Assembly (NCBI GenBank): GCA_017937215.1
Contig: JAGBDZ010000009.1
Coordinates: forward strand, 1 to 52,820
DNA length: 52,820 nt
Direction of reading: 5' to 3'
Source of the DNA: Akkermansia sp.
GTDB taxonomy: Bacteria; Verrucomicrobiota; Verrucomicrobiia; Verrucomicrobiales; Akkermansiaceae
Below are positions 22,492 to 30,608 of this stretch, piece after piece. The position numbers and the translations under genes are program-made. How positions within the stretch are numbered: the first letter of the stretch is position 1; every line of letters begins with the position of its first letter. The notes under the pieces were generated by a model, which was not told where the DNA came from, ran no database searches, and saw only the letters and a list, made by a program, of their open reading frames with translations.

Positions 22492-23526
22492 TTACAAAAT
22501 TCCGCGGATAATGATATCGCGGCCGCACTCGATGAGCTCCTCACGCTGGAAGATAAACTCATCCGGCAGGAAATCACCGGGCACCACATAGTCCGGGCCG
22601 GCACCAATCATAGGGGAGATACTCTGCATCCATTCGTTTACCAGTCCGTCCTCCAGGAAACGGCGCAGGAGGCGTCCACCGCATTCGAGCATGAGGTTCA
22701 CGATACCATAGCGGGTGTAGAGTTCATTGAGCAGCACGCGAAAGTCTTTCACGTCCTCCCACACCAGGGTGCGCTTGTGGTATTCATCGGTGAACAATCT
22801 GGCCTGCGGCGGCAGAGAAAGCAGATTGCTGGTGAGAACGATGCGCCAGGGTTGTTTCTTGCGCGGTGAAGGCGTCTGAAGCGGGGTGCGGATGGTAAGG
22901 GCCGGGTCGTCGGTGCGCAGGGTGTTGCCACCGATGAGGATGGCATCGCTCTCCAGGCGCAGCTGGTGCGCATACCGCAAGGTATCTACCCCGCTCAGCC
23001 AGAATTTCTGGCGGCGGGTCATGCGGCCATCCAAGGTAGTGGCTACCTTGGCCGTGACCCAGGGGCGGCCGGTCATCACAGCGTGGAACCAGGAGCGCAG
23101 AAAGCGGTCACAAGCGTCTTTCAGCACGCCCGGGCACACCGATACGCCGGCTGCTTCCAGAAGGGCGTCTGCGCGGCCCTGGTGGCGCATATCGGGATCT
23201 GTGGAGCCATAGACCACCCGCCCTATCTTCTCCTCGATGATAGCGGTTGTACAGGCGCCGGTGCGCCCCACACTGGAACAAGGCTCGAGGGTGATATAAA
23301 TGGTGGAACCGGGCAGCAGGTGCCCGTTACCACGGGCGTAGGCATCTGCAATGGCACGACGCTCGGCATGGGCTTCTCCGGCCTTTTCATGGAAGCCTTC
23401 GCCCAGTACTTGATTGTTGCGCACGATGACGGCACCCACAGGCGGATTAGGACTGGTAAGACCAAGTCCATGACGTGCCTGTTCCAGTGCACGCTGCATC
23501 CACTGCTCATCTGTTAGCTCCTGCAT
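22492..23526 (-). CDS. ribD: Bifunctional pyrimidine deaminase/reductase of riboflavin synthesis
   Basis: 344 residues. The N-terminal deaminase domain has the zinc site HAERRA (H53, E55) with C83 and C92 in EPCSSVGRTGACTTAI, and NPPVGAVIV before it. The C-terminal reductase has RPWVTAKVATTLDGRM, DAILIGGNTLRTDDPALTIR and LECGGRLLRRFLEDGLVNE. It converts the GTP cyclohydrolase II product in two steps using zinc and NADPH. The start ATG 23526 is fixed by a promoter ending 7 nt upstream; the longer frame (23547) overlaps the -10 box. No FMN riboswitch fits in the leader. It borders the putative replication origin. Confidence 0.95.
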   Translation of the reverse strand: MQELTDEQWMQRALEQARHGLGLTSPNPPVGAVIVRNNQVLGEGFHEKAGEAHAERRAIADAYARGNGHLLPGSTIYITLEPCSSVGRTGACTTAIIEEKIGRVVYGSTDPDMRHQGRADALLEAAGVSVCPGVLKDACDRFLRSWFHAVMTGRPWVTAKVATTLDGRMTRRQKFWLSGVDTLRYAHQLRLESDAILIGGNTLRTDDPALTIRTPLQTPSPRKKQPWRIVLTSNLLSLPPQARLFTDEYHKRTLVWEDVKDFRVLLNELYTRYGIVNLMLECGGRLLRRFLEDGLVNEWMQSISPMIGAGPDYVVPGDFLPDEFIFQREELIECGRDIIIRGIL

Positions 23527-23533
23527 GTGGGGT

Positions 23534-23561
23534 ATTGTATCAGCCAATATGGCGCTGTCAA
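23534..23561 (-). promoter_or_regulatory. ribD promoter, predicted leaderless
   Basis: TTGACA (23556-23561), 16 bp, TACAAT (23534-23539), then 7 nt to ATG 23526. Confidence 0.75.
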
Positions 23562-23579
23562 GACGAGGCCTGCGGTACT

Positions 23580-23840
23580 GTCGATTTTTCTTTTTGAATG
23601 ATGTATCTACAGTATATATAGAAATTCATCATCATCTGCTATGTGGATAAGTTTATAACTTCATCAGAGAATTGAATGACAAATGATTACATCTCGTTTA
23701 TCCTGTAGATAACCCTGTTGAAAACAGGATTTGAAAATGTGCAGAAGAATTACAAACACACTTACGCACCACTTATACACATACTTATCAACATAAATTG
23801 TGGATAAGTATTATAATATGCTGGAATTAAGCTTATTATG
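23580..23840. other. Putative replication origin region (DnaA-box cluster)
   Basis: This intergenic stretch is AT-rich and carries DnaA-box-like 9-mers: TGTGGATAA at 23642-23650 and 23799-23807 (exact TTATCCACA reversed), TTATACACA at 23773-23781, TTATCAACA at 23785-23793, and TGTAGATAA (23704-23712) overlapping TTATCCTGT (23698-23706). TATATATA at 23612-23620 and ATTATAATATG at 23810-23820 could unwind. It lies within a cluster of parS sites. dnaA is not in the window, so oriC is an inference. No ORF or RNA is evident in 23562-23844. Confidence 0.6.
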
Positions 23841-23844
23841 GTAT

Positions 23845-23875
23845 TAAAAAGTCCTCATCACTGTGGATGAGGACT
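23845..23875 (-). terminator. Terminator of the lipoprotein operon
   Basis: AGTCCTCATC (23850-23859) pairs perfectly with GATGAGGACT (23866-23875), and on the minus strand is followed by TTTTTAA. Confidence 0.85.
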
Positions 23876-23900
23876 GAGGTGAAAAGTCAGGAAGGGAACC

Positions 23901-24545
23901 TTACTCCAGCTCCTCCGGCTGGGCCTCCTGCTTCTGCTCGGTTGGCGGACTGTAGAAGAAGCTCGCGGGGGCATCAATCAGGATGGCGCAGAGGCCTGCC
24001 ATGGGGTAGACAATGATGGAATTGAAATCAGCAGTCATTTCCCCGATATCGGCCAGCAGATAGGTGCCGGATTCCGTCTGCATGAGACGGTGGGAGGACA
24101 TCTTGCGGAAAAAATCAGGAGCGCTGGTGCTGGGACGTACTTTTTTAACCTCCCCTTCCGGCAGCTCTGCCACCCACTCGCGATTGATGAAACTGATAGC
24201 CTGAGAGTGCGTGTATTTGCCTTTCTGGATGCTTTCAGCCAGGTCTTTGGGGATGGGTGAGTACATGGGGCTCATCTCATCGCTGCCGAGGGCGTAGCGC
24301 TCCGGATGGCGTTTCTCATAAGGGAGCTTATCTGTCTTTACCCAGGCGGAGTTGTAGCGCTCGATATTGGCTTTCTGGCCACCCATGTACCACTGGTCGT
24401 TCACGCAGTAAAGAGTGGGGTTTTCCAGCGGAAGCAGGATAGCATCTGCGCTGCGGCCATAGTCCGCCACGGCCGAGTGCGTGCAAACACTGCAGGAGGA
24501 CAAAACGAGAGCGCTTAAGACAGAGAGAATAAGTTTACGATTCAT
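23901..24545 (-). CDS. Lipoprotein, unknown function
   Basis: 214 residues. The signal peptide MNRKLILSVLSALVLSSC ends in a lipobox (LSSC, lipidated C18). I do not recognise the mature part. It contains CVNDQWYMGGQKA and, near the C-terminus, a hydrophobic stretch IIVYPMAGLCAILIDAPASFFYS followed by a Gln/Glu-rich tail. A similar layout (YYLAVDKQ early, a proline-rich hydrophobic segment near the end) is seen in the gene upstream, so the two may be distant paralogues. It starts 6 nt after that gene's stop and shares its promoter; a strong terminator follows. Confidence 0.75.
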   Translation of the reverse strand: MNRKLILSVLSALVLSSCSVCTHSAVADYGRSADAILLPLENPTLYCVNDQWYMGGQKANIERYNSAWVKTDKLPYEKRHPERYALGSDEMSPMYSPIPKDLAESIQKGKYTHSQAISFINREWVAELPEGEVKKVRPSTSAPDFFRKMSSHRLMQTESGTYLLADIGEMTADFNSIIVYPMAGLCAILIDAPASFFYSPPTEQKQEAQPEELE

Positions 24546-24551
24546 GGCAGG

Positions 24552-25172
24552 TTATTCTTCGTTTAAGAATTCATAGAAGAAGACAAAGGGAGCCATCACG
24601 GGAATGGCTACGTTGTAAAGAACGGTTCCGGGCCAGTCGATGATGACCTGGTCGAGGGTGCTAAGAGCTGAGGCGTATATGGGGCTATCATTTCCGCTGG
24701 CTGTGGAAAGCCAGGTCGTGGGCTGGCCTGCAATTTCTGCCTGAATGGTGCAACGCCGTGCCCCGGCCGGGAGAGTGTCGAGCCATGCTTCATCCGTGCT
24801 TTTCATTTCTTCGCTCAAAACACTCAGGTCGGCGTACCCATCGTTCTTTTGCAGCACAAGAGCAGTGCCTTTGGAAACGCTCATATAGACCTTGGGAGCA
24901 TCCGGTTGAAGGGAAATAAACTCTGGTTCATTATCATCCTTCAGGAAAATAGAGTCGTGGATGGCAGGATACTTGACGCGCAGGGTCTGCTTATCAACGG
25001 CCAGATAGTAGTGGTCGCCGGCCTGGTACAGCTCAAGCTCCTGATTGATGTGGTACCCCGTACGCGGTGTGAAGTATTCCTCGATATTCTTATGCGTCTG
25101 CATATAAGCGCAGGAGGAAAGAAACACGCAACTGGTGAGAAGTCCGGTAGAGATGCGGGTAATGACCGTCAT
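24552..25172 (-). CDS. Lipoprotein, unknown function
   Basis: 206 residues. The signal peptide ends in LSSC (lipidated C21 in VFLSSCAYM). The mature protein is not recognised; near its C-terminus lies the hydrophobic stretch VLYNVAIPVMAPFVFFYEF, comparable to the one in the downstream lipoprotein. It is the first gene of a two-gene operon. The promoter ends 6 nt before the ATG, predicting a leaderless mRNA, and a parS site/terminator lies just upstream. Confidence 0.75.
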   Translation of the reverse strand: MTVITRISTGLLTSCVFLSSCAYMQTHKNIEEYFTPRTGYHINQELELYQAGDHYYLAVDKQTLRVKYPAIHDSIFLKDDNEPEFISLQPDAPKVYMSVSKGTALVLQKNDGYADLSVLSEEMKSTDEAWLDTLPAGARRCTIQAEIAGQPTTWLSTASGNDSPIYASALSTLDQVIIDWPGTVLYNVAIPVMAPFVFFYEFLNEE

Positions 25173-25178
25173 GCGAAT

Positions 25179-25207
25179 AATCTACCATATTGATTCTGCC
25201 TTGTAAA
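25179..25207 (-). promoter_or_regulatory. Promoter of the lipoprotein operon, predicted leaderless
   Basis: TTTACA (25202-25207), 17 bp, TAGATT (25179-25184), then 6 nt to ATG 25172. Confidence 0.75.
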
Positions 25208-25215
25208 GAAAAGCT

Positions 25216-25250
25216 TAAAAAATAAAGGATGTTCCACGTGGAACATCCTT
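25216..25250 (-). terminator. Terminator of the TPR gene whose stem is a parS site
   Basis: A 26-bp perfect palindrome (arms AAGGATGTTCCAC at 25225-25237 and GTGGAACATCCTT at 25238-25250) is followed on the minus strand by TATTTTTTAAG. It lies just after the TPR gene stop (25261), so it has the look of an intrinsic terminator, although a stem without a loop would need to open 3-4 bases at its tip. Confidence 0.6.
25230..25245. promoter_or_regulatory. parS-type ParB site 2
   Basis: TGTTCCACGTGGAACA, a perfect palindrome and full match to the parS consensus. It is embedded in the 25216-25250 terminator. Confidence 0.85.
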
Positions 25251-25260
25251 GAAAGCTGAA

Positions 25261-26649
25261 TCAGGAAGCTGGCTGCCTGGGCAAAACCGGCGGCAATAAG
25301 CGTGGCTCTGGTTTTGATAGAAGCTCATCCAGATGCGGTTTCCAGATGCTTTCGCTATCGGCAAAGAGGGCAAGACGCGCCCGCAGGATGGCACCTGTGC
25401 AGGCACGCAGGGCCCGGTTGTAGCATGTGAGGGTCAGTCCGCCTTTCCGGATGGCCTCATCGCGGTATTTCACGAGCTCAGCATGGTGGTTTTCGGCCTG
25501 GTTCAGGGTCTGGGTTGCAGTGTTGATGCGCCCGGAATCCGCCAGGGAACGTGTGCGTATGGCAGCAACCAGGCAGTCCTGGACATGTTTGAGGGGGCTA
25601 TCTGCGGGTGCATTGCATATCTGTGCGGCCATGTTGATAGCGGCACCTGCAGGTGCATTTGTCTGCAGAACCAGCAGACGCAGGGGAAGTGTGCGGGCTT
25701 CCCAGTGCATGAGAATATTGCCCTCCCCTGCCCTGTCGTCAGGGGTGATTTGCTTGCTCAGTGCATGGCTGCGGCGCAAGGCTTCAATTTTGCGGCCGGC
25801 TGACCAGTAGGCACTGATTTCAGATAAGGAAGCGGTGCGATAGGTGGCGGCATCGACGATAGGAACGCAGGCCAGATCATCCATAGAGAGCCTCTGGGCT
25901 TCCTGGAAATGTGAAACGGCTTCTTCTAAGGCGCCAGAACGGCTCTGCAGGTGCCCGAGGAGCTGTTGCGCGGCAGGATTAGCCGGAAGTAGTTCAGCGG
26001 CTTTTCTGGCGCATTCCAGGGCTTTTTGCGAAGGTTTGGGCGTATACTCGTCGAGAAGGGCGCGGCAATAGTGGGCAAGAGCGTTATCGGGGCAGCGTTC
26101 CACGAGAGAATCTGCTCTGGAATGAATATTACCCCCCTGCTCTGCCGCATAGTGATTCAGGATAATATCCCAACAGGCGGCCATGGTATCGCGGCGGTAA
26201 GTGGCTGCGCGGTTACGGAAGGCAGCAGCAGCGCCATTCAAATCTCCGGATATGTATTGAAGAAAGGTGGAGAAGTACCACTCCTCGACCGGGGTAAGGA
26301 CGCAGATTTCCGCCAGTTCATTCACGTGCATCAAATGCTGCTTGTATTCGGAGCTGCCGCTGGGGTAAACCATGAGCATGCCGACATGTGCCATGAGGCA
26401 TTCTGAATCAGATTCGATAGCTTTGCGGAAATGATAGCGGGCTTTTTCCTGGTAATTGAGCAGGCAGCACTGTAATCCCAGATTCAAATGCTTACCGGCT
26501 TCTGCGTTATCACTGGAAATAACCAATTCCAAGACCGGATTTTCCGGGGTGGAAACAGCTGGTGTCGACAAAGAGTTATCCTCTGCCCAGCAATGCATTG
26601 CAATGGCCAGGCAGAGGATGGAAATAGAAGGTTTCATGAAGGGTATCAT
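25261..26649 (-). CDS. Secreted tetratricopeptide-repeat protein
   Basis: 462 residues. A signal peptide (ISILCLAIAMHCWA) precedes a helical protein with TPR-like units, for example AGKHLNLGLQCCLLNYQEKARYHFRKAIESD, NALAHYCRALLDEYTPKPSQKALECARKAAEL and NPAAQQLLGHLQSRSGALEEAVSHFQEAQRL. It probably scaffolds other proteins in the periplasm. Its ATG shares a base with the argS stop (TAATG), so it is translationally coupled to argS; a second ATG four codons on is an alternative. A parS-bearing terminator ends the unit. Confidence 0.82.
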   Translation of the reverse strand: MIPFMKPSISILCLAIAMHCWAEDNSLSTPAVSTPENPVLELVISSDNAEAGKHLNLGLQCCLLNYQEKARYHFRKAIESDSECLMAHVGMLMVYPSGSSEYKQHLMHVNELAEICVLTPVEEWYFSTFLQYISGDLNGAAAAFRNRAATYRRDTMAACWDIILNHYAAEQGGNIHSRADSLVERCPDNALAHYCRALLDEYTPKPSQKALECARKAAELLPANPAAQQLLGHLQSRSGALEEAVSHFQEAQRLSMDDLACVPIVDAATYRTASLSEISAYWSAGRKIEALRRSHALSKQITPDDRAGEGNILMHWEARTLPLRLLVLQTNAPAGAAINMAAQICNAPADSPLKHVQDCLVAAIRTRSLADSGRINTATQTLNQAENHHAELVKYRDEAIRKGGLTLTCYNRALRACTGAILRARLALFADSESIWKPHLDELLSKPEPRLLPPVLPRQPAS

Positions 26650-28403
26650 TACATGCGTTCAGGCATCGAAATACCGAAGAGTCCCATGCCTTTCTTGAGA
26701 ACCTTGGCGGTCAGGTCGCAGAGAGCCAGGCGTGTTTCACGCACAGCACCTTCGCTCTTGAGTACAGGGCAAGCCTCATAGAAACTGTGGAAAGCTTTGG
26801 CCAGCTCGTAGAGGTAAGCAGCCAGGAGATTCGGGCGGCAGTCATCGAGTGTAGCCGGCACCACTTCACCGAATCTTACCAGCAGTCGAGCAAGGTTGAT
26901 TTCTGCGTTCTCGTTGATAGTGAGTGATTTGGGTGCTATGAACTCGCCATCAATCTTGCGGAAGATGGAGCGGACGCGCACATAGGAGTTCTGCAGATAA
27001 GGTGCTGTATCGCCGGTAAGGGCAAGCATCTTTTCCCAGTCGAAAATGTAGTCGCTCATGCGGTTCTGAGAAAGTTCCGCAAACTTGATGGCGCCGATAC
27101 CCACCGTCTTGGCAACCTCGGCCTTTTCTTCGGCGGGCATATCAGGGCTCTTGGCTTCCACCACAGCAGTTGCACGTGTAACTGCTTCATCGATGACATC
27201 CTGAAGGCTGACCGTATCACCGGAGCGGGTCTTGAACGGGCGGCGATCCTTGCCCAGGATAGAACCGAATGCAACGTGACGGAAATCACCGGTTACACCG
27301 CGCATACGTTCAATATCGAAAATCTGCTTGAAGTGCTTATCCTGGGGAGCGCCGACAACATACCAGATGGCATCAGCCTTGAAGTTCTCAGTGCGGTAGT
27401 CAAGAGTTGCCAAGTCAGTGGTTGCATAAAGGAAACCGCCGTCTGCTTTGCGGATAATGGCAGGAACAGGCACCCACTCACCGTCTTTCTGGACCAGGAA
27501 GGGGTCATTCTGAGGTTTGTGGAAACCGTCGGAGAACACGCAGATTGCTCCATCGCTTTCCCGTGCAATCCCCTTCCCTATCAGGTCTTCCACTAGAGGT
27601 GCAAGCGCATCATTATAAGCACTTTCACCCAGCCAGTAATCAAACTGAATGTCGAGCTGCGAGTAAATCTTTTCCAGACCAATCTTGGTAACGGCAATGC
27701 ACTTCTGCCAGATTTCCATGTTCTCAGCATTGCCGCTCTGGAGCTTCACAAGCTCTTCTTTGCAGAGAGGAAGCAGTGTTGCGTCTGCCTTGCAGCGGGC
27801 GTTTACTTCTTTATATACGTTAAGAAGTGCTTCAATCGGGTCTTTCTCCAGTGCTGCCTGGTCCAGAATATTCTTCCATCCCCAGAGAATCATGCCAAAC
27901 TGGGTACCCCAGTCGCCGATGTGGTTATCGGTGATGACCTTGTGTCCCATGAATCGTGCCAGTCGACCCAGTGTGTCGCCAATAATGGTGGAGCGAATGT
28001 GGCCAACATGCATCGGTTTGGCTACATTAGGAGCAGAAAAATCGATGACTATGGTCTTCGGTTGTTCCACAAGGGACACACCCAGACGGTCATCTGTCAG
28101 CATGGCCGCTGTGCGCTTCGCAAAGTACTCCGGCTTTACGCGGAAATTAATGAAGCCAGGTCCCGCAATCTCGAGCGTTGCAATCTCTGAATCGCCGAAG
28201 TTTTCAATCACCTGAGTAGCGAGCGCACGAGGATTCATTCTGGCCTGCTTAGCCAGCATCATGGCTGCATTACTCTGATAATCACCAAATCGTAAATCCT
28301 GCGAAGGCGTTACTGATGCTGTGAATTCTGTCGGAAGTGCTTCTCCGAGTATGTCGCGAAGCACTGCGGTCAACTGCTCCGAAAGTAGCGTAGGTATAGT
28401 CAT
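26649..28403 (-). CDS. argS: Arginyl-tRNA synthetase
   Basis: 584 residues. This class I aminoacyl-tRNA synthetase charges tRNA-Arg. The N-terminal tRNA D-loop-recognition domain is followed by the HIGH signature as HVGH (132-135, in SAPNVAKPMHVGHIRST), then IGDWGTQFGM and the DALR-type helical C-terminus (ELAKAFHSFYEACPVL). As in many ArgRS there is no obvious KMSKS; FKTRSGDTV occupies the place. Start ATG 28403 is chosen because the promoter TTGACA-17-TAGAAT ends 11 nt before it; the longer frame (28436) is inside the promoter. Confidence 0.96.
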   Translation of the reverse strand: MTIPTLLSEQLTAVLRDILGEALPTEFTASVTPSQDLRFGDYQSNAAMMLAKQARMNPRALATQVIENFGDSEIATLEIAGPGFINFRVKPEYFAKRTAAMLTDDRLGVSLVEQPKTIVIDFSAPNVAKPMHVGHIRSTIIGDTLGRLARFMGHKVITDNHIGDWGTQFGMILWGWKNILDQAALEKDPIEALLNVYKEVNARCKADATLLPLCKEELVKLQSGNAENMEIWQKCIAVTKIGLEKIYSQLDIQFDYWLGESAYNDALAPLVEDLIGKGIARESDGAICVFSDGFHKPQNDPFLVQKDGEWVPVPAIIRKADGGFLYATTDLATLDYRTENFKADAIWYVVGAPQDKHFKQIFDIERMRGVTGDFRHVAFGSILGKDRRPFKTRSGDTVSLQDVIDEAVTRATAVVEAKSPDMPAEEKAEVAKTVGIGAIKFAELSQNRMSDYIFDWEKMLALTGDTAPYLQNSYVRVRSIFRKIDGEFIAPKSLTINENAEINLARLLVRFGEVVPATLDDCRPNLLAAYLYELAKAFHSFYEACPVLKSEGAVRETRLALCDLTAKVLKKGMGLFGISMPERM

Positions 28404-28414
28404 GTCTGGCGCAG

Positions 28415-28443
28415 ATTCTACACGTTTTTCCCTCATTTGTCAA
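28415..28443 (-). promoter_or_regulatory. argS promoter
   Basis: TTGACA (28438-28443), 17 bp, TAGAAT (28415-28420), then 11 nt to ATG 28403. Confidence 0.85.
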
Positions 28444-28475
28444 TGTTTTCCCAGTGTCTCTGCTCGCCTTATCTC

Positions 28476-28491
28476 TGTTCCACGTGGAACA
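28476..28491. promoter_or_regulatory. parS-type ParB site 3
   Basis: TGTTCCACGTGGAACA, full palindromic match, in the argS/ncRNA divergent intergenic region. Confidence 0.85.
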
Positions 28492-28510
28492 ATTTTGTTG
28501 GCGAAAAATC

Positions 28511-28539
28511 TTGAAAATTCTGCCGCCTTATGGTATATA
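28511..28539 (+). promoter_or_regulatory. Promoter of the ~200-nt RNA
   Basis: TTGAAA (28511-28516), 17 bp, TATATA (28534-28539). Transcription should start near 28546. Confidence 0.75.
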
Positions 28540-28545
28540 CATACT

Positions 28546-28763
28546 CAGCTGCTGTGTTCGTGACGCGTGGTTTCATAGGCCCGGACCGTTATAGAACTAC
28601 AAGGGGCATTAAGCTTATATGGGTACTATGTTCCGTCCAATGGATACCTCAGACGACCCAGGCTCCGCACCCACCTGATTACAGGGAACGTGGCTCTTTC
28701 ACCACTGACGGCATGGCGGTCAATCTTTAATTCGAGCCCTGATTTCAATTGAAATCAGGGCTC
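28546..28763 (+). ncRNA. Structured small RNA, 6S-RNA candidate
   Basis: A ~190-218 nt transcription unit has its own strong promoter and terminator and no convincing ORF. The 5' segment GCTGCTGTG can pair with GCATGGCGGT near the 3' end (several G-U pairs), and further in GTGG pairs with CCAC, giving a long irregular closing stem. The middle contains GCTCCGCACCCACCTG and hairpin CCTG-atta-CAGG. Length, closed rod-like fold and isolated promoter suggest 6S RNA, the RNA polymerase-binding regulator. The signatures of SRP RNA, RNase P RNA and tmRNA were not seen. Assignment needs a covariance-model search. Confidence 0.55.
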
Positions 28764-28770
28764 ATTTATT
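28734..28770 (+). terminator. Terminator of the ~200-nt RNA
   Basis: A 30-bp perfect palindrome with arms GAGCCCTGATTTCAA and TTGAAATCAGGGCTC (28734-28763) is followed by ATTTATT. Confidence 0.8.
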
Positions 28771-28870
28771 GTGTTGCGGTGTACTTATATTAAAATAAGA
28801 TTATCTGTAAAGAATGAAAATAGAGTAATTTGTGACGGTGAAAATAACTTGAAAAACATGAAATGAAAGC

Positions 28871-28899
28871 TTGATAAGAAGGGTGTTTTTCGTTATAAT
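28871..28899 (+). promoter_or_regulatory. Promoter of the DUF805-miaA operon
   Basis: TTGATA (28871-28876), 17 bp, TATAAT (28894-28899), then 9 nt to ATG 28909. Confidence 0.85.
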
Positions 28900-28908
28900 C
28901 TTCTTGAG

Positions 28909-29805
28909 ATGATGAAATACTACTATTTGAATTCGGAGAAGAAGCCGCAGGGCCCTTATTCAAAGGAAGAGATGCAGAGTTTCTTGAATAGTGGCGTGAT
29001 AAATGATAAGACGCTGGCAGCTGTAGCCGGAGATTCAAAATGGAAAGCTCTGTCAGAATTGTTCTCCTCTGAAGAGCAGGAAGAATGTTCCACGTGGAAC
29101 ACAGAATTAGGTAATTGTCCGCACTGCAAGCTTGCATTGGAGGGTAAGAGTGTGCCGGAAAATTGTCCAGGATGTGGTCATGGGATACAGGGCCATTCGA
29201 AAGGACTATGGGGAGCGTTTATTTATGCTATTAAAAACTCGTTTAATTGGAAAGGCCGAGCAACGCGTACAGAATTCTGGGGATTTTATCTCTTTTATTA
29301 CATCATTTATCAGGTACTGAATGCAATTTCAAACGCTCTGATTCCTTCAGGGGCAAATGAAGCTCTACAAAAATCTGTAGACTCTGATGATTTAGGTCAG
29401 ATGGTGGAGGGTATTGCCACCTATTTCCAGGATGCAACGGTAATCGTCATTCTTTCGTTGACATCGATTATTTGGCTGGTATTCTTATTTCCTTTCCTCT
29501 CGGTTAGTGTTCGTCGTTTGCATGATACCGGCAGATCAGCTTTTGCAGTCATATTTGGATCGGTTGCGTATATTGCATTCATGGGTAGTTTTATCTGGTT
29601 TATTGGGGTGATGATGTGTAACCTTGCCGACACGGAAGTGATGGAACCCTCCGATATGCCTGATTTTACATTCGCAATGTTGTCCTTGATGGTGAATAGC
29701 TTGATATTATTTGTAATGCATATCTATCTCTTCATCATGATGCTCATTCCTAGTCAGAAAGGGCCTAATAAATATGGACCTTCGACTGTTTATCCGCGAG
29801 GTTAA
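28909..29805 (+). CDS. GYF_2/zinc-ribbon/DUF805 membrane protein
   Basis: 298 residues. Residues 1-52 form a GYF_2-like domain (YYYLNSEKKPQGPYSKEEMQSFL). A zinc ribbon follows (C70-PH-C73 and C86-PG-C89). The DUF805 part starts at about residue 105 with NSFNWKGRATRTEFWGFYLF and has four membrane helices, including the signature SVRRLHDTGRS and the ending KGPNKYGP. Soluble domains are probably cytosolic. The role of DUF805 is unknown. ATG 28909 or 28912 could be used. Gene one of four (2 nt to the next). A parS site is read in frame as CSTWN at residues 60-64, between the GYF and zinc-ribbon domains. Confidence 0.85.
   Translation: MMKYYYLNSEKKPQGPYSKEEMQSFLNSGVINDKTLAAVAGDSKWKALSELFSSEEQEECSTWNTELGNCPHCKLALEGKSVPENCPGCGHGIQGHSKGLWGAFIYAIKNSFNWKGRATRTEFWGFYLFYYIIYQVLNAISNALIPSGANEALQKSVDSDDLGQMVEGIATYFQDATVIVILSLTSIIWLVFLFPFLSVSVRRLHDTGRSAFAVIFGSVAYIAFMGSFIWFIGVMMCNLADTEVMEPSDMPDFTFAMLSLMVNSLILFVMHIYLFIMMLIPSQKGPNKYGPSTVYPRG
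29086..29101. promoter_or_regulatory. parS-type ParB site 4, inside a gene
   Basis: TGTTCCACGTGGAACA, full palindromic match, read in frame 0 of the first DUF805 gene as C-S-T-W-N. Confidence 0.85.
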
Positions 29806-29807
29806 TC

Positions 29808-30608
29808 ATGGCGGTTGAATTACCAGATGTTCCTGGAATAGAAGTGCCGTGTGAAATGTGCGGCGCTTCTATTGAAGCAGGGCAGGGGATATTGCCGTTG
29901 AATTGCCCGAAGTGTGGTAAAAGATTACGTCCACGGTCGAGTTCCACATGGAACACGTTTACCTTTACTCTTTTTCATCGTCTTTTTACTTTTCGTGGTA
30001 GAGCAACTCGCAAAGAATACTGGACTTTCGGTATTATCACCAGTTTCTTATTTGCCGCATTAGGTACCGGCGCTGCATTATTTTACATTTCGAGTTTTGT
30101 TTTATACATTGATACATTTTTTCAGAATTTTTTGATTTTCGCCGGGTCGATTTTCTTTCTTTTTATCCTGTTCATTATACCGAGCACATGTATTGGAGCC
30201 CGCAGGTTGCATGATATTGGAATCAGCGGAAAATGGGCAGTGCTGTTTGCAATTATAGTTACGGTTGAGTTCTTTCTTTATATAGCCCAGGTAAGTAATT
30301 CTGTATATGAGTTGTCATCGTACATACAGGACAGAATTTGGTTTGAAGAGAATACTGTTCTCGTAAGCAACGAACATTACCTTTTCGTTGAGAGTATTGG
30401 AGATCAATTCTCTCTCTGTTCTGAACCTGAGTTCGAATCTCAGCTGCATCTTTTTAGTGATTCTCTGGAGACCAACAGCTCTTTAATGATACTTTTGAGT
30501 GCTGTTTCCAGTTCGCTTGCTTTCTTTTTGTTGGTTACAGCTTTTATCGATAGCACTAAAGGCTTGAATAAATATGGAATCAGCCGCAAATATCTTGATT
30601 TTTCATGA
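29808..30608 (+). CDS. Zinc-ribbon/DUF805 membrane protein
   Basis: 266 residues. An N-terminal zinc ribbon (C15-EM-C18 and C33-PK-C36) leads into a DUF805 domain: RLFTFRGRATRKEYWTFGI, four membrane helices, GARRLHDIGISG and the ending KGLNKYGIS. A ~65-residue insertion between helices three and four is probably outside the membrane. It is paralogous to both flanking genes. The weak Shine-Dalgarno GAGG lies 7 nt before ATG 29808, just after the stop of the first gene; its own stop overlaps the next ATG by 4 bp. A parS variant is encoded as SSTWN at residues 45-49. Confidence 0.85.
   Translation: MAVELPDVPGIEVPCEMCGASIEAGQGILPLNCPKCGKRLRPRSSSTWNTFTFTLFHRLFTFRGRATRKEYWTFGIITSFLFAALGTGAALFYISSFVLYIDTFFQNFLIFAGSIFFLFILFIIPSTCIGARRLHDIGISGKWAVLFAIIVTVEFFLYIAQVSNSVYELSSYIQDRIWFEENTVLVSNEHYLFVESIGDQFSLCSEPEFESQLHLFSDSLETNSSLMILLSAVSSSLAFFLLVTAFIDSTKGLNKYGISRKYLDFS
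29940..29955. promoter_or_regulatory. parS-type ParB site 5, inside a gene
   Basis: AGTTCCACATGGAACA: the same core as site 1 with one outer mismatch. It is read in frame 0 of the second DUF805 gene (S-S-T-W-N). Confidence 0.65.

Noticed and set aside
22359..23561. FMN riboswitch for ribD or ribE
   Set aside because: ribD has no room for a leader and ribE sits inside an operon 6 nt after the antiporter; no RFN-like motif was seen.
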